Shown here: piece by piece, positions 1-8,223 of the stretch
How positions within the stretch are numbered: the first letter of the stretch is position 1
Layout: every line of letters starts with the position of its first letter
Assembly (NCBI GenBank): GCA_910585285.1
Contig: CAJUDL010000060.1
Location: 1 to 17,551 of the forward strand
Length of the DNA: 17,551 nucleotides
Origin: an uncultured Muribaculaceae bacterium
GTDB taxonomy: Bacteria; Bacteroidota; Bacteroidia; Bacteroidales; Muribaculaceae
Direction of reading: 5' to 3'
Program-made: the position numbers and the translations under genes
Notes under the pieces: generated by a model
Databases searched by the model: none
What the model saw: the letters and a program-made list of their open reading frames with translations, nothing else
What the model was told of the DNA's origin: nothing

Positions 1-54
1 CCGCTCACCTCGACACTGCCAGTGTCGCGCTCTAGCCAGATGAGCTAATACCCC
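1..54 (-). tRNA. tRNA-Ala(GGC), 3' part outside window
   Basis: Read on the minus strand from 54, the sequence folds as the first two thirds of a tRNA: 5' acceptor strand GGGGTAT, D-arm GCTC/GAGC, and a perfect 5-bp anticodon stem CGACA/TGTCG around the loop CTGGCAG. The anticodon is GGC, which reads GCC alanine codons. The T-arm and 3' acceptor strand lie beyond the left edge, so the G3:U70 alanine identity pair cannot be checked. A consensus Bacteroidota promoter lies 15 nt upstream. Confidence 0.93.
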
Positions 55-68
55 AACTCTTTATGTCG

Positions 69-99
69 CAAATTTAATGTGAATTTCTTAGATTACAAA
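69..99 (-). promoter_or_regulatory. Bacteroidota-type promoter of tRNA-Ala
   Basis: On the minus strand, TTTG (96-99), a 19-nt spacer and TAAATTTG (69-76) match the -33/-7 consensus of the Bacteroidota primary sigma factor (TTTG, about 20 nt, TAnnTTTG). Predicted initiation is some 10 nt before the tRNA 5' end, leaving a short leader for RNase P to remove. Confidence 0.8.
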
Positions 100-169
100 A
101 TTATTTGAAAAATTTTTATTTTTAATTTCTATTCATATTCTCGACCCTATTCTCAACTGTTTAATTTTT

Positions 170-1765
170 TTATTTGAAGGTGTCGGGAAGATCGTTTTCG
201 TAAAGGACGGTATCGCCTGAACGAAGAAGTGTGGCGAGGAGTTTCTGCGCGTCGTTGAAACTGTCTACGGGATAAAGATTCTCCTCATTAAAACCGGTTG
301 CCTTTACACCCTGCATCAATGCATCGCGGTTGTATTCTCCAACAATGATGGCGATGTCAAGGTTTTCTCCAATGTGTCTGCCGAGCGTCTTGTTGAGGTT
401 ATATTGCTCAGAACCGAGTTCGATCATTCCTGGAGTGACGATGATGCGTTTACCGCCGGTGAAATGCGAGAGAACGTCGACAGCCATCTTCGATCCTGCC
501 GGATTTGAGTTGAAGGCGTCATCGATTATTGTTACCCCTCCGGGTGTCTGTTTGATGCTGAGGCGGTGCTCAACCTGCTCGATGGATCCTACAGCATAAC
601 GTATTTTTTCTGTGTCAACACCGAGTGCCAGGGCTATGCATACGGCACCCAACAGGTCGGATACATTGCATTCGCCGAGGAGGCGAGTTTCCAATGGCAA
701 GCTGAAACCATTTGGACCTTCTATGGTAAAGGCTGTGCCGTTAGGGGTGTATTTTACGTCTACCGCGCGATAATCTGCAAAATCAGGATTTGTCACGGCA
801 TAGCGTATTGTCTCGACATTGTTGACTTCCCGGTTGGCACACATCTCGAAATCATTGTTGATGACAGCGAGACCATCTGCGGGAAGTGAGTCTACCAGTT
901 CGAATTTTGTTGACTGCACATTCTCTATTGTCTTGAAGGATTCCAAATGCATTGGTCCAACAGCTGTGACTATACCCATCTGAGGATGCACGATATCACA
1001 AATTTCTTTGATGTCTCCTTTCTGTTTTGCTCCCATCTCGCAGATGAACACTTCATTATACGGTTTCATGTATTCGCGAATCGTGCGCACAACACCCATC
1101 GGAGTGTTGAAGGAGCCCGGAGTCATCAGTACATCATATTTCTCAGAGAGAATGCGATGAAGATAGTGTTTTGTGCTCGTTTTGCCATAGGAGCCGGTGA
1201 TACCTATGATCTTGAGATCGGGCATGGAGCGCAGGATTCTTTTTGCATCGCGCACGTAACGTTGCTGGATCATTTTCTCTACCGGCATCAGTATTATATC
1301 AGCCAGGATCATCGGCACGAAAGAGCAGATGGAAACAAGAAGCAGGAATCCGAGAATAATGGTTGAGGGTGCGTAACCATCCCAGGTTTCTTTATGGGCG
1401 CCGACGAGAATCATTGCCAGGTATCCACCGAGCGCCAGAAGCGCGGTGACGGAATAAAGACGCCATACTCTCTTTGTGAACACAAGCGGTTTTTTGTATT
1501 TGCGTTTAAGAATAATCCATATCTTTGCGAGAACAACCAGCACTACAACCATTGCCGAGAGTGGAGCAATCAGAAGAGTGGAGAAAATGAGGAAAAGGCA
1601 TGCTACATCAACAAGGCGCCACGCCGAGCCCATATTTCCTTTGAGCCATTTCCAATATCTGGGAATACGGTAAGAGTTCTGCTGAAACATCTGAATCTCA
1701 AATTTAAAATTCAGAATCATATATATGCCGCAGATGGCATAGATAACTATATAGTAGGGAGACAT
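170..1765 (-). CDS. Membrane-anchored MurF-like Mur ligase family protein
   Basis: 531 residues. Residues 1-165 are largely hydrophobic, with likely membrane segments near 5-20, 52-85, 103-122 and 134-160. A Mur-ligase catalytic core follows: P-loop GSYGKTSTK (191-199), a MurF-like stretch with EMGA (243-246) and GPMHLE (270-275), then EHRL (399-402) and DDAFNSNP (415-422) of the central/C-terminal ligase domains. The core resembles MurF, which adds D-Ala-D-Ala to UDP-MurNAc-tripeptide, but the usual soluble N-terminal UDP-binding domain is replaced by membrane segments. The substrate is therefore uncertain and this may be a paralogue with a different amino-acid ligase role at the inner membrane. 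The start ATG lies 8 nt from a 7-nt repeat tract. It lies 52 bp after the hydrolase gene and is possibly co-transcribed with it. Sure of the superfamily, not of the exact reaction. Confidence 0.85.
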   Translation of the reverse strand: MSPYYIVIYAICGIYMILNFKFEIQMFQQNSYRIPRYWKWLKGNMGSAWRLVDVACLFLIFSTLLIAPLSAMVVVLVVLAKIWIILKRKYKKPLVFTKRVWRLYSVTALLALGGYLAMILVGAHKETWDGYAPSTIILGFLLLVSICSFVPMILADIILMPVEKMIQQRYVRDAKRILRSMPDLKIIGITGSYGKTSTKHYLHRILSEKYDVLMTPGSFNTPMGVVRTIREYMKPYNEVFICEMGAKQKGDIKEICDIVHPQMGIVTAVGPMHLESFKTIENVQSTKFELVDSLPADGLAVINNDFEMCANREVNNVETIRYAVTNPDFADYRAVDVKYTPNGTAFTIEGPNGFSLPLETRLLGECNVSDLLGAVCIALALGVDTEKIRYAVGSIEQVEHRLSIKQTPGGVTIIDDAFNSNPAGSKMAVDVLSHFTGGKRIIVTPGMIELGSEQYNLNKTLGRHIGENLDIAIIVGEYNRDALMQGVKATGFNEENLYPVDSFNDAQKLLATLLRSGDTVLYENDLPDTFK

Positions 1766-1773
1766 TTTGTGGA

Positions 1774-1822
1774 GGTTAAAGGTTAGAGGTTAAAGGTAAA
1801 AGGTTAGAGAGGAATGGTTAAT
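1774..1822. repeat. Degenerate 7-nt tandem repeat tract (GGTTAAA type)
   Basis: Seven consecutive heptamers on the plus strand: GGTTAAA, GGTTAGA, GGTTAAA, GGTAAAA, GGTTAGA, GAGGAAT, GGTTAAT. The tract fills the gap between the hydrolase gene and the Mur-ligase gene; its last unit contains the hydrolase stop codon (TTA at 1818-1820, read as TAA on the minus strand). It ends 8 nt upstream of the Mur-ligase ATG. Confidence 0.85.
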
Positions 1823-2588
1823 TGGAGAGAAGGAAATTGCGGATTACGGCACGGAAGCCGCCGGGATTATCAAGGAAGGAGTAATGCCCGCATCCCTGCC
1901 AGCTTACAAGCCCGGCATCCGGTATCAGCTTTTCCATTAGTTTTGCATCTGCCAGCGGGGTGGCTTTGTCTTCTTCTCCCCAGAGCAGAAGGGTGGAAGC
2001 CTTAATTAACGGCAGGCGATCTGTTAGGCCTTCGTTCACACAGCGGCTCATCACCGCGCGCATCACGGGGGAGGAGTTTCGGTAGTCTGCCGATCCCGCT
2101 TTCCCTCGCCAGGCATCAATCATCTTTCCACCTTGCTTTTTGCCGAATACCAGCGGAAGAATCTTCTTGGCGGTCTTGAAGCTGTAGACTTTAAGATAAT
2201 ATTTCAAGGGACGTTTGGGTTTTATGCCTGCCGCATCGACCAGTACCATCCGGCTTATCGGATTGCGAGACGCCATAAGGATTGATATGCGTCCGCCAAA
2301 CGAATGACCTATCAATACCGGATCAGAAATGCCAATACGAGTTATGAAACGCTCCATGAGTTGTGTGTAATCGTTGACACCCCATGCTGTTGGAGGTTCC
2401 TGACTCATGCCGTGTCCCGGTAGATCCACATTAAAGACGCGCATATTTCCGTTGAGGGCGTTGGCTATGGATCTTACCGTGGTGTGATCGCATCCCCACC
2501 CGTGCATCAACAGGACAGGAGCTCCATTTTCCGGTCCTGTCACCTCGTAATGCAGCTTCATACCGTCTATTTCTATATCGTTTTCCAT
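1818..2588 (-). CDS. Alpha/beta-fold hydrolase
   Basis: 256 residues from the chosen ATG (2588). It is a classic alpha/beta hydrolase: oxyanion-hole motif HGWG (residues 29-32), nucleophile elbow GHSFGG with Ser96, probable acid Asp207 in WGEEDKATP, and probable catalytic His235 in GCGHYSF. There is no signal peptide, so a cytoplasmic esterase or lipase-like enzyme is expected; the substrate cannot be told. Start choice: in-frame ATGs exist at 2636, 2600 and 2588. The first lies upstream of the -7 box TAATTTTG (2609-2616) and so would not be on its transcript; 2600 would give an almost leaderless mRNA; 2588 leaves a short leader. Read-through from the MATE gene could still use the upstream starts. 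The gene ends inside a 7-nt repeat tract. Confidence 0.88.
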   Translation of the reverse strand: MENDIEIDGMKLHYEVTGPENGAPVLLMHGWGCDHTTVRSIANALNGNMRVFNVDLPGHGMSQEPPTAWGVNDYTQLMERFITRIGISDPVLIGHSFGGRISILMASRNPISRMVLVDAAGIKPKRPLKYYLKVYSFKTAKKILPLVFGKKQGGKMIDAWRGKAGSADYRNSSPVMRAVMSRCVNEGLTDRLPLIKASTLLLWGEEDKATPLADAKLMEKLIPDAGLVSWQGCGHYSFLDNPGGFRAVIRNFLLSN

Positions 2589-2608
2589 ATTAGAAATCAT
2601 GATTTGTG

Positions 2609-2616
2609 CAAAATTA
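2609..2616 (-). promoter_or_regulatory. -7 box of the hydrolase gene, overlapping the MATE stop codon
   Basis: TAATTTTG on the minus strand exactly matches TAnnTTTG. Its TAA is also the stop codon of the MATE gene (2614-2616). No good TTTG is seen 19-21 nt further upstream, so the promoter may be weak or activator-dependent. Confidence 0.5.
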
Positions 2617-3975
2617 GTGAATTTTTTTGGTTTCATCCATATTACGGATCATTTGTGGAAACTGAATTGCCAGTCCGATGCCCCGCACAGCCAGGAAAGA
2701 GAGGAAGGCTACCCAAAGCATTCTGTTTCCAAACACGGGATATGTTTCAAACGGATGTATTTCCATGCCTACTGTCACAACGATAGCAAAAGTAAGAATC
2801 GCCATAAGTGTAGTGACGAACATTCGGCGTGTTGCAGTGAGTCCGATAAAAAATCCATCATAGATGAATGCCCAGACTGCCACTGGAGGCAGTAGCCATA
2901 AGAACAGACTCATTTCCGAGACCTCTCTCCGCACCGCCCCAACATCGGTAAGCATAGCTGTGATAGAGTTCGCTCCGCAGAGGTAGATAACGAAAAAGAG
3001 AGTTGCCATTGCAGCCGACCATGAAAGCAGTCTGCGAGAAATGGAACGTAATCCAGAGAAATCGGCGGCTCCGGAGCTTTTGCCGATAAGGGCTTCACCC
3101 GCAAAAGAGAAACCATCCATGAAATATGAGAAGAAGAGGAAAAACTGGAGCATTATGGTATTGACTGCCATTGTCAGGTCACCCATTCTGGCTCCTATGG
3201 CTGTTACCGAAAGAGAGACTCCCATTATGCACGCCGACCTCAGGAAGAGATCTGAACTCACTCTGAAGAATTTTCCGAAACCTCCGCCATGGAATATTCT
3301 CTTGATATCAGGATGGAGTGACACTCTCTTGGAATACATTGCAACTATCAATGCCGAGAGTAATAATCCGGTCCAGTTGGCGGTGAGGGTGCCATATGCC
3401 ACTCCTGCGAAACCTGCATCAAGAGCGTACACAGCGATAAGGCTTGCCGCCACGTTGAGAAGGTTCATGGATATGGAAATGATCATGGGGCGCACCGTGT
3501 CCTGCATGCCGATGAACCATCCGTTGATTGAGAGTGTGATGAGAAGAGGGGGAATTCCCCATACACAAATAAGGAAATATTCTGAAGCAGCGAGAGCAAC
3601 CTCATTGCCGGGAGATATTATATCCAGAAAAATATTTAGTAGTGGATGGCGCACGGAGATTACGAACAGACCGAGTAATGATGCGAGACCTATGGCACGC
3701 CAGAAAATTATATTCACGGCTCCCTCTTTTTTTGAGCCGAAGGCTTCCGCCGTAAGCCCCGTAGTGCCCATTCTCAGAAAGCCGCAGAGCCAAAGGATGA
3801 CATTGAAAACCGTCCCTCCCGCGGCTACGGCTGCAAGGAATATCTCGCTTCCGAGATGTCCGGTAATGGCTGTGTCGCAGAGCCCTAAAAGGGGCACCGT
3901 GATATTGCTTGCTATTGCCGGGAGCGCAAGGCGAAGGATTGTGCGATCCGCTTGTGTATAGATAAATCTTTTCAC
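2614..3975 (-). CDS. MATE family efflux transporter, DinF-like
   Basis: 453 residues, the usual length for a MATE transporter, with about 12 hydrophobic segments spread along the whole chain and short loops. The N-terminus (ILRLALPAIASNITVPLLGLCDTAITGHLG, split here as residues 14-30 and 31-43) carries the family pattern in which a polar residue follows the first helix and an Asp sits in the second (LGLCDTAITGHLG). The overall look is that of the DinF subgroup. MATE proteins export cationic compounds across the inner membrane in exchange for Na+ or H+; the substrate here is unknown. The start is GTG at 3975, only 5 nt after a -7 box, which implies a leaderless or nearly leaderless mRNA. It is divergent from the GH92 gene. 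Confidence 0.9.
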   Translation of the reverse strand: MKRFIYTQADRTILRLALPAIASNITVPLLGLCDTAITGHLGSEIFLAAVAAGGTVFNVILWLCGFLRMGTTGLTAEAFGSKKEGAVNIIFWRAIGLASLLGLFVISVRHPLLNIFLDIISPGNEVALAASEYFLICVWGIPPLLITLSINGWFIGMQDTVRPMIISISMNLLNVAASLIAVYALDAGFAGVAYGTLTANWTGLLLSALIVAMYSKRVSLHPDIKRIFHGGGFGKFFRVSSDLFLRSACIMGVSLSVTAIGARMGDLTMAVNTIMLQFFLFFSYFMDGFSFAGEALIGKSSGAADFSGLRSISRRLLSWSAAMATLFFVIYLCGANSITAMLTDVGAVRREVSEMSLFLWLLPPVAVWAFIYDGFFIGLTATRRMFVTTLMAILTFAIVVTVGMEIHPFETYPVFGNRMLWVAFLSFLAVRGIGLAIQFPQMIRNMDETKKIH

Positions 3976-3980
3976 GGATG

Positions 3981-3988
3981 CAAAATTA
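3981..3988 (-). promoter_or_regulatory. -7 box of the MATE gene
   Basis: TAATTTTG on the minus strand matches TAnnTTTG exactly. Only 5 nt separate its last base from the GTG start of the MATE gene, so the transcript should begin at or next to the start codon. The -33 region is poor. Confidence 0.55.
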
Positions 3989-4047
3989 ATAAATTAAATA
4001 TTATGGAAAATGTCATTTGGGAATATTTATGTAATTCATCGTAACCA

Positions 4048-4076
4048 ACCGAGAGGTGGCTTCCTCTTCAATCGGT
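4048..4076. other. Imperfect inverted repeat in divergent intergenic region
   Basis: ACCGA (4048-4052) pairs with TCGGT (4072-4076), and GAGG (4053-4056) with CCTC (4063-4066), leaving a 5-nt bulge. It sits in the 201-bp gap between the divergent MATE and GH92 genes, upstream of both promoters, so an operator is possible. The rest of the gap is AT-rich with no gene visible. Confidence 0.25.
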
Positions 4077-4116
4077 CAAACCTGCTCCAAAATCTTAATA
4101 AATCTTACCATAAAAA

Positions 4117-4148
4117 TTAGTTTAAACAACTTCAATTTGTTAAATTTG
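4117..4148 (+). promoter_or_regulatory. Probable promoter of the GH92 gene
   Basis: TTAG (4117-4120, one mismatch to TTTG), a 20-nt spacer and TAAATTTG (4141-4148, exact -7 match). The GH92 ATG follows 28 nt later, giving a short leader. Confidence 0.6.
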
Positions 4149-4176
4149 CATTACAAAGAACAAGTGCAAATTAGTT

Positions 4177-6360
4177 TTGAATATGAACCGTTTTCTATTA
4201 CCATTAGTGAGTGTTGTATCCGTAGTGTTGATGGTGTCAGGATGCACCTCCGACAATGTTTCGTTAACCTCTTATGTAGATCCTAAAATAGGGTCAGGCG
4301 GACATGGCCATGTTTTTGTTGGATCCAACGTGCCTTTTGGAATGACGCAGGTGGGTCCTGTGAATGTGTCGCAAGGGTGGGACTGGTGTTCGGGATATCA
4401 TGACAGTGACTCAACTGTCATCGGTTTTGCCCATACGCATCTATCCGGCACGGGTTGCGGCGATCTGATGGACGTTCTGGTGATGCCTGTTGTCGGAAAG
4501 GAATTGAAATATGAGAGAGGACGTCTTAATTCCATCGGTTCCGGATTATGGTCGTATGCGGAGCGTTCACGTGAGATTGTTCGACCGGGATATTACTCTG
4601 TTCCGCTTTCCCGATATAATATTCTTGCAGAAATGACGTCAACTTCTCGTGTGGCATTGCATCGTTATACCTTCCCGGAATCGGAAGAGTCTGCGATAAT
4701 TATAGATCTTGAAAACGGAAGTGGAGACACCCCGACGGAATTTAACATGACGGCGAATGGTAAGAAGCGTATCGTGGGCTATCGCCATTCAAGAGGATGG
4801 GCTGATAATCAGAAAGTATATTTCGTTATTGATTTCTCTCGACCATTCGACAGTTTTGAAAAGGTTGATGAGAAAGGATTGTATGGACGAGTGAATTACA
4901 AGACTAACGAAGGTGAGCAGATATTGATGAAAGTCGGATTGTCTGCCGTCTCGGAAGAGGGGGCAATTGCCAATCTATCGTCAGAACTTCAAGGTTGGGA
5001 TTTTGACTCTACCAAAAAGAATGCAAACCGTTTATGGGAAAATGAACTTGCAAAGGTTAGGATAAAGGGAGGCTCAGATGAAGAACGTAAGATATTCTAT
5101 ACAGCGTTGTATCATACGCTTATAGCTCCATCCGAATTTTGCGACGTAAACGGTGACTATCGCGGAGCTAATGATTCTATCGTGAAGGGAGCTCCGTTCC
5201 GTTGTTATACCACTTATTCTCTATGGGATACATATCGCGCGGCAATGCCACTACTGAGCATTATTCAGCCTGAGCGGTATGCGGATATGATAAACACGAT
5301 GACTGCAATATGTGACGAGCAGGGGCGTCTTCCGGTGTGGCATTTATGGGGATGTGAGACGGATTGTATGGTAGGGAGTCCTGCACTTCCGGTTGTCGCA
5401 GATGCTATTGTCAAGAATATTCCCGGTGTTAACAAAGAAAAGGCGTATGATGCGTTGCTTAAAACCGCTATGGACACAATAAGAGGTAATGGACTGCGTC
5501 AGAAATATGGATACATACCATTTGACCTTTTCAACGAATCTGTTGCATATGATATGGAATATGCTTTGGCTGATTGGGCTGTGGCGCAAGCTGCCGTGGC
5601 GATGGGCGATTCGGCACGCTATAGATATTTCAATGAGCGAAGTCATTCTTATCGCAATTATTTCGATCCAACAGTCGGGTTTATGCGCGGGAAAGACAGT
5701 AAAGGGAAATGGCGAGTTCCATTCAATGAGTTTGATACGTCGCACCGTGCAAATGATTATTGCGAAGGCAACGCATGGCAATATACCTGGCTTGTGCCTC
5801 ATGATATAAAGGGACTGAGGGATTGTTTCGGGTCTGATGAAAAGATGTTTGCAAAACTTGATTCTCTTTTCACTGTTTCTTCCGAGTTGCAGGGTGAGGA
5901 CATATCTCCTGATGTCGCAGGGTTTATAGGACAGTATGCACATGGCAATGAGCCGGGACATCACACTGTTTATCTTTATGCCATGATGGGACGTCCACAA
6001 AAGACCGCTGATCTTGTCAGGGAGATTCTTGCCTCGATGTATTCAACGAATCCCGACGGACTCTCCGGAAATGAAGATGTCGGACAAATGTCTGCTTGGT
6101 ATATCCTCTCTTCCATGGGACTTTACGAAGTGGAACCGGGCAGTGGCAGGTATTGGTTCGGTTCGCCGCTTTTCAACGAGATTGAGATAGATGTGCCCCG
6201 AGGCGTGTTTAAAATATCTGCTCATGGAAATTCGTCGAAAAACAAATATATTTCAGAGGTGCGTCTTGACGGAAAGAAGTATGACCTTCCGTATATTGAA
6301 TATTCCGATATCATCAGGGGTGCACATCTGGAATTTTACATGACCGACAAGATGCTATAG
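4177..6360 (+). CDS. GH92 family alpha-mannosidase lipoprotein
   Basis: 727 residues. The N-terminus is a lipoprotein signal ending in a VSGC lipobox with Cys23, so it is exported and lipidated; the residues after Cys (TSDN) are not a clear surface-export signal, so periplasmic or surface location is open. The rest is full-length GH92: VDPKIGSGGHGHVFVGS near 34-50, LWDTYR around 350, EGNAWQYTW with the probable catalytic acid Glu530, HGNEPGHH (589-596), and GNEDVGQMSAWY with the probable base Asp634. GH92 enzymes are Ca2+-dependent inverting exo-alpha-mannosidases that trim N-glycan or yeast mannans in gut Bacteroidota; linkage specificity cannot be settled by eye. There is no SusC/SusD pair, regulator or other CAZyme in the window, so it seems to be an orphan gene and not part of a polysaccharide utilisation locus. 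Confidence 0.93.
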   Translation: MNMNRFLLPLVSVVSVVLMVSGCTSDNVSLTSYVDPKIGSGGHGHVFVGSNVPFGMTQVGPVNVSQGWDWCSGYHDSDSTVIGFAHTHLSGTGCGDLMDVLVMPVVGKELKYERGRLNSIGSGLWSYAERSREIVRPGYYSVPLSRYNILAEMTSTSRVALHRYTFPESEESAIIIDLENGSGDTPTEFNMTANGKKRIVGYRHSRGWADNQKVYFVIDFSRPFDSFEKVDEKGLYGRVNYKTNEGEQILMKVGLSAVSEEGAIANLSSELQGWDFDSTKKNANRLWENELAKVRIKGGSDEERKIFYTALYHTLIAPSEFCDVNGDYRGANDSIVKGAPFRCYTTYSLWDTYRAAMPLLSIIQPERYADMINTMTAICDEQGRLPVWHLWGCETDCMVGSPALPVVADAIVKNIPGVNKEKAYDALLKTAMDTIRGNGLRQKYGYIPFDLFNESVAYDMEYALADWAVAQAAVAMGDSARYRYFNERSHSYRNYFDPTVGFMRGKDSKGKWRVPFNEFDTSHRANDYCEGNAWQYTWLVPHDIKGLRDCFGSDEKMFAKLDSLFTVSSELQGEDISPDVAGFIGQYAHGNEPGHHTVYLYAMMGRPQKTADLVREILASMYSTNPDGLSGNEDVGQMSAWYILSSMGLYEVEPGSGRYWFGSPLFNEIEIDVPRGVFKISAHGNSSKNKYISEVRLDGKKYDLPYIEYSDIIRGAHLEFYMTDKML

Positions 6361-6416
6361 CGGCTTCTTAACGAAAGTTAAATTTGATGTCAAGCTCCGG
6401 CAAACAAAAAGTCATA

Positions 6417-6448
6417 TTTGCTCTTTCGGAAATTATTCGTTAATTTTG
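6417..6448 (+). promoter_or_regulatory. Promoter of recJ-recQ
   Basis: TTTG (6417-6420), a 20-nt spacer and TAATTTTG (6441-6448): both boxes match the Bacteroidota consensus. Initiation near 6455 excludes in-frame start codons upstream and supports the recJ ATG at 6484. Confidence 0.82.
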
Positions 6449-6483
6449 TAAGAATTTGTGAACAAAGCAAGGGAGGACAAGCA

Positions 6484-8223
6484 ATGACTGGAAAATGGAA
6501 TTATCAACCCCTGACGCATCAGGAGAAACGTGAAACCGAGACGCTCGCCGAGCATGTCGGCGGCAGCGAGGTTGTCGCGGAGTTGCTGATACGCCGCGGT
6601 GTTACCACTGCGGAAGAGGCTGACCATTTCTTCTCGCCCTCTCTTTCCCAGCTTCACGATCCATTCCTGATGAATGATATGGATCGTGCCGTGAATCGTC
6701 TTAACAAGGCGATGGGTGCCAAAGAGCGCATAATGATTTACGGCGATTATGACGTAGACGGCGTGACGGCAGTGGCTCTTGTTTATAAATATCTCCAGAA
6801 CTATTATTCGAATGTGGAATACTATATCCCTACCCGCTATGAGGAGGGATATGGCATCTCGCTCAAGAGTATAGATTATGCAGCCGAGAACGGGGTGAAG
6901 CTTGTGATCGTGCTCGACTGCGGCATTAAGGCGATAGACGAGATTGCATATGCCAAGAAAAAGGGTGTCGACTTCATTATTTGCGACCATCATATGCCCG
7001 ATGAGGTGCTGCCCGAGGCGGCAGCCATCCTCAATCCCAAAATGCCGGATTCCACTTATCCCTGTCCATATCTCAGCGGTTGTGGCGTAGGTTTCAAATT
7101 CATGCAGGCGTTTGCCATGAGCAATGGACTGTCGAACCATAACGAACTCGATTCGCTTCTTGACCTCGTGGCTGTTAGTATTGCTGCCGATATTGTGCCG
7201 ATAGTAGGGGAGAACAGGGTGATGGCGCATTATGGACTGCGTCGCCTTAACTCCAATCCGAATCTTGGACTCCGGAGCATTATCCGCCTGTGCAAACTTA
7301 CCAACAAGGATATCACAATAAGCGATGTGATATTCAAGATAGGTCCGCGTCTTAACGCATCCGGCAGAATGCAAAGCGGTGTGGAGGCGGTGGATCTTCT
7401 GGTTAGCCGCGATCTGCACGATGCATACGAGAAAGGGAAGGACATAGACCAATACAACCGCGACCGCAAGGAACTTGACAAACAGATCACTCAGGAGGCA
7501 AACCGACTCATTGAGAATAACGTGGGTATTGTGCAAGGAAAACGCTCTATCGTGATTTATAATAAAGACTGGCACAAAGGGATTATCGGCATAGTAGCGT
7601 CGCGACTTACCGAACTATATTATAAACCGGCAGTAGTGTTGACATATTCCAACGGAATGGCAACCGGATCTTCGCGTTCCGTGCAGGGATTCGATATCTA
7701 TTCTGCCGTGAATTCCACCCGCGATCTGCTTGAGAATTTCGGGGGACACACATATGCCGTTGGTCTCTCCATGAAGGAGGAGAATATTGCGGAGTTCAGC
7801 CGCCGATTTGAAAAATATGTAGCCGACAATATTCAGCCCAACCAGTTGTCGCCTCAGCTTGACATTGATGCGGAGATTGAATTTGCAGACATCACTCCCG
7901 AGCTGGTGTCATATCTGAAAAAATTCAATCCGTTCGGACCGGGCAATCAGAAACCCGTGTTCTGCTCACGCAACGTGTTTGATTTCGGCACCAGTAAGCT
8001 CGTGGGCAAAAATATGGAGCATATCAAGCTGGAACTTGAAGACAACAGCACCAGCCATGTGATAAATGCGATCGCCTTCAATATGTCGCAATATTTCGAG
8101 CATATCCATTCGCACAAGCCGATTGACATATGCTACACCATAGAACAGACTAAAAGATCTAACAATCCCGATTCCATTCAGCTGATGATACGCGATATCC
8201 GTCCGTCGGCTGATAAGAAATAA
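6484..8223 (+). CDS. recJ: Single-stranded-DNA-specific exonuclease RecJ
   Basis: 579 residues, essentially the length of E. coli RecJ (577). The DHH phosphoesterase motifs are present: YGDYDVDGVTA from residue 86 (motif I), LDCGI (144-148) and CDHHMP with DHH at 168-170. The DHHA1 domain has GGHTYAVG (420-427), and a C-terminal OB-like region follows. RecJ degrades single-stranded DNA 5' to 3' with Mn2+/Mg2+ in RecF-pathway recombination, mismatch repair and base excision repair. ATG 6484 is chosen because the promoter lies just upstream and a purine-rich GGGAGG precedes it; longer forms starting near 6418 would begin inside the promoter. The stop codon abuts the recQ ATG with no spacing, so the two are surely co-transcribed and probably translationally coupled. 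Confidence 0.96.
   Translation: MTGKWNYQPLTHQEKRETETLAEHVGGSEVVAELLIRRGVTTAEEADHFFSPSLSQLHDPFLMNDMDRAVNRLNKAMGAKERIMIYGDYDVDGVTAVALVYKYLQNYYSNVEYYIPTRYEEGYGISLKSIDYAAENGVKLVIVLDCGIKAIDEIAYAKKKGVDFIICDHHMPDEVLPEAAAILNPKMPDSTYPCPYLSGCGVGFKFMQAFAMSNGLSNHNELDSLLDLVAVSIAADIVPIVGENRVMAHYGLRRLNSNPNLGLRSIIRLCKLTNKDITISDVIFKIGPRLNASGRMQSGVEAVDLLVSRDLHDAYEKGKDIDQYNRDRKELDKQITQEANRLIENNVGIVQGKRSIVIYNKDWHKGIIGIVASRLTELYYKPAVVLTYSNGMATGSSRSVQGFDIYSAVNSTRDLLENFGGHTYAVGLSMKEENIAEFSRRFEKYVADNIQPNQLSPQLDIDAEIEFADITPELVSYLKKFNPFGPGNQKPVFCSRNVFDFGTSKLVGKNMEHIKLELEDNSTSHVINAIAFNMSQYFEHIHSHKPIDICYTIEQTKRSNNPDSIQLMIRDIRPSADKK

Noticed and set aside
3041..3961. Plus-strand open frame of 306 codons opposite the MATE gene
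   Set aside because: It mirrors the hydrophobic MATE coding sequence, has no recognisable domain and no promoter, and the MATE frame is clearly real.
5344..6000. Minus-strand open frame of 218 codons opposite the GH92 gene
   Set aside because: Antisense shadow of well-conserved GH92 motifs; no promoter or domain.
6368..6381. TTAAC-GAAA-GTTAA hairpin after the GH92 gene
   Set aside because: The stem is only 5 AT-rich pairs with no adequate T-run, too weak to call a terminator.
6418..6483. 22-residue N-terminal extension of RecJ
   Set aside because: It begins inside the -33/-7 promoter, upstream of the predicted transcription start.
6433..7575. Minus-strand open frame of 380 codons opposite recJ
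   Set aside because: Antisense shadow of recJ with His/Ile-rich composition and no family resemblance.
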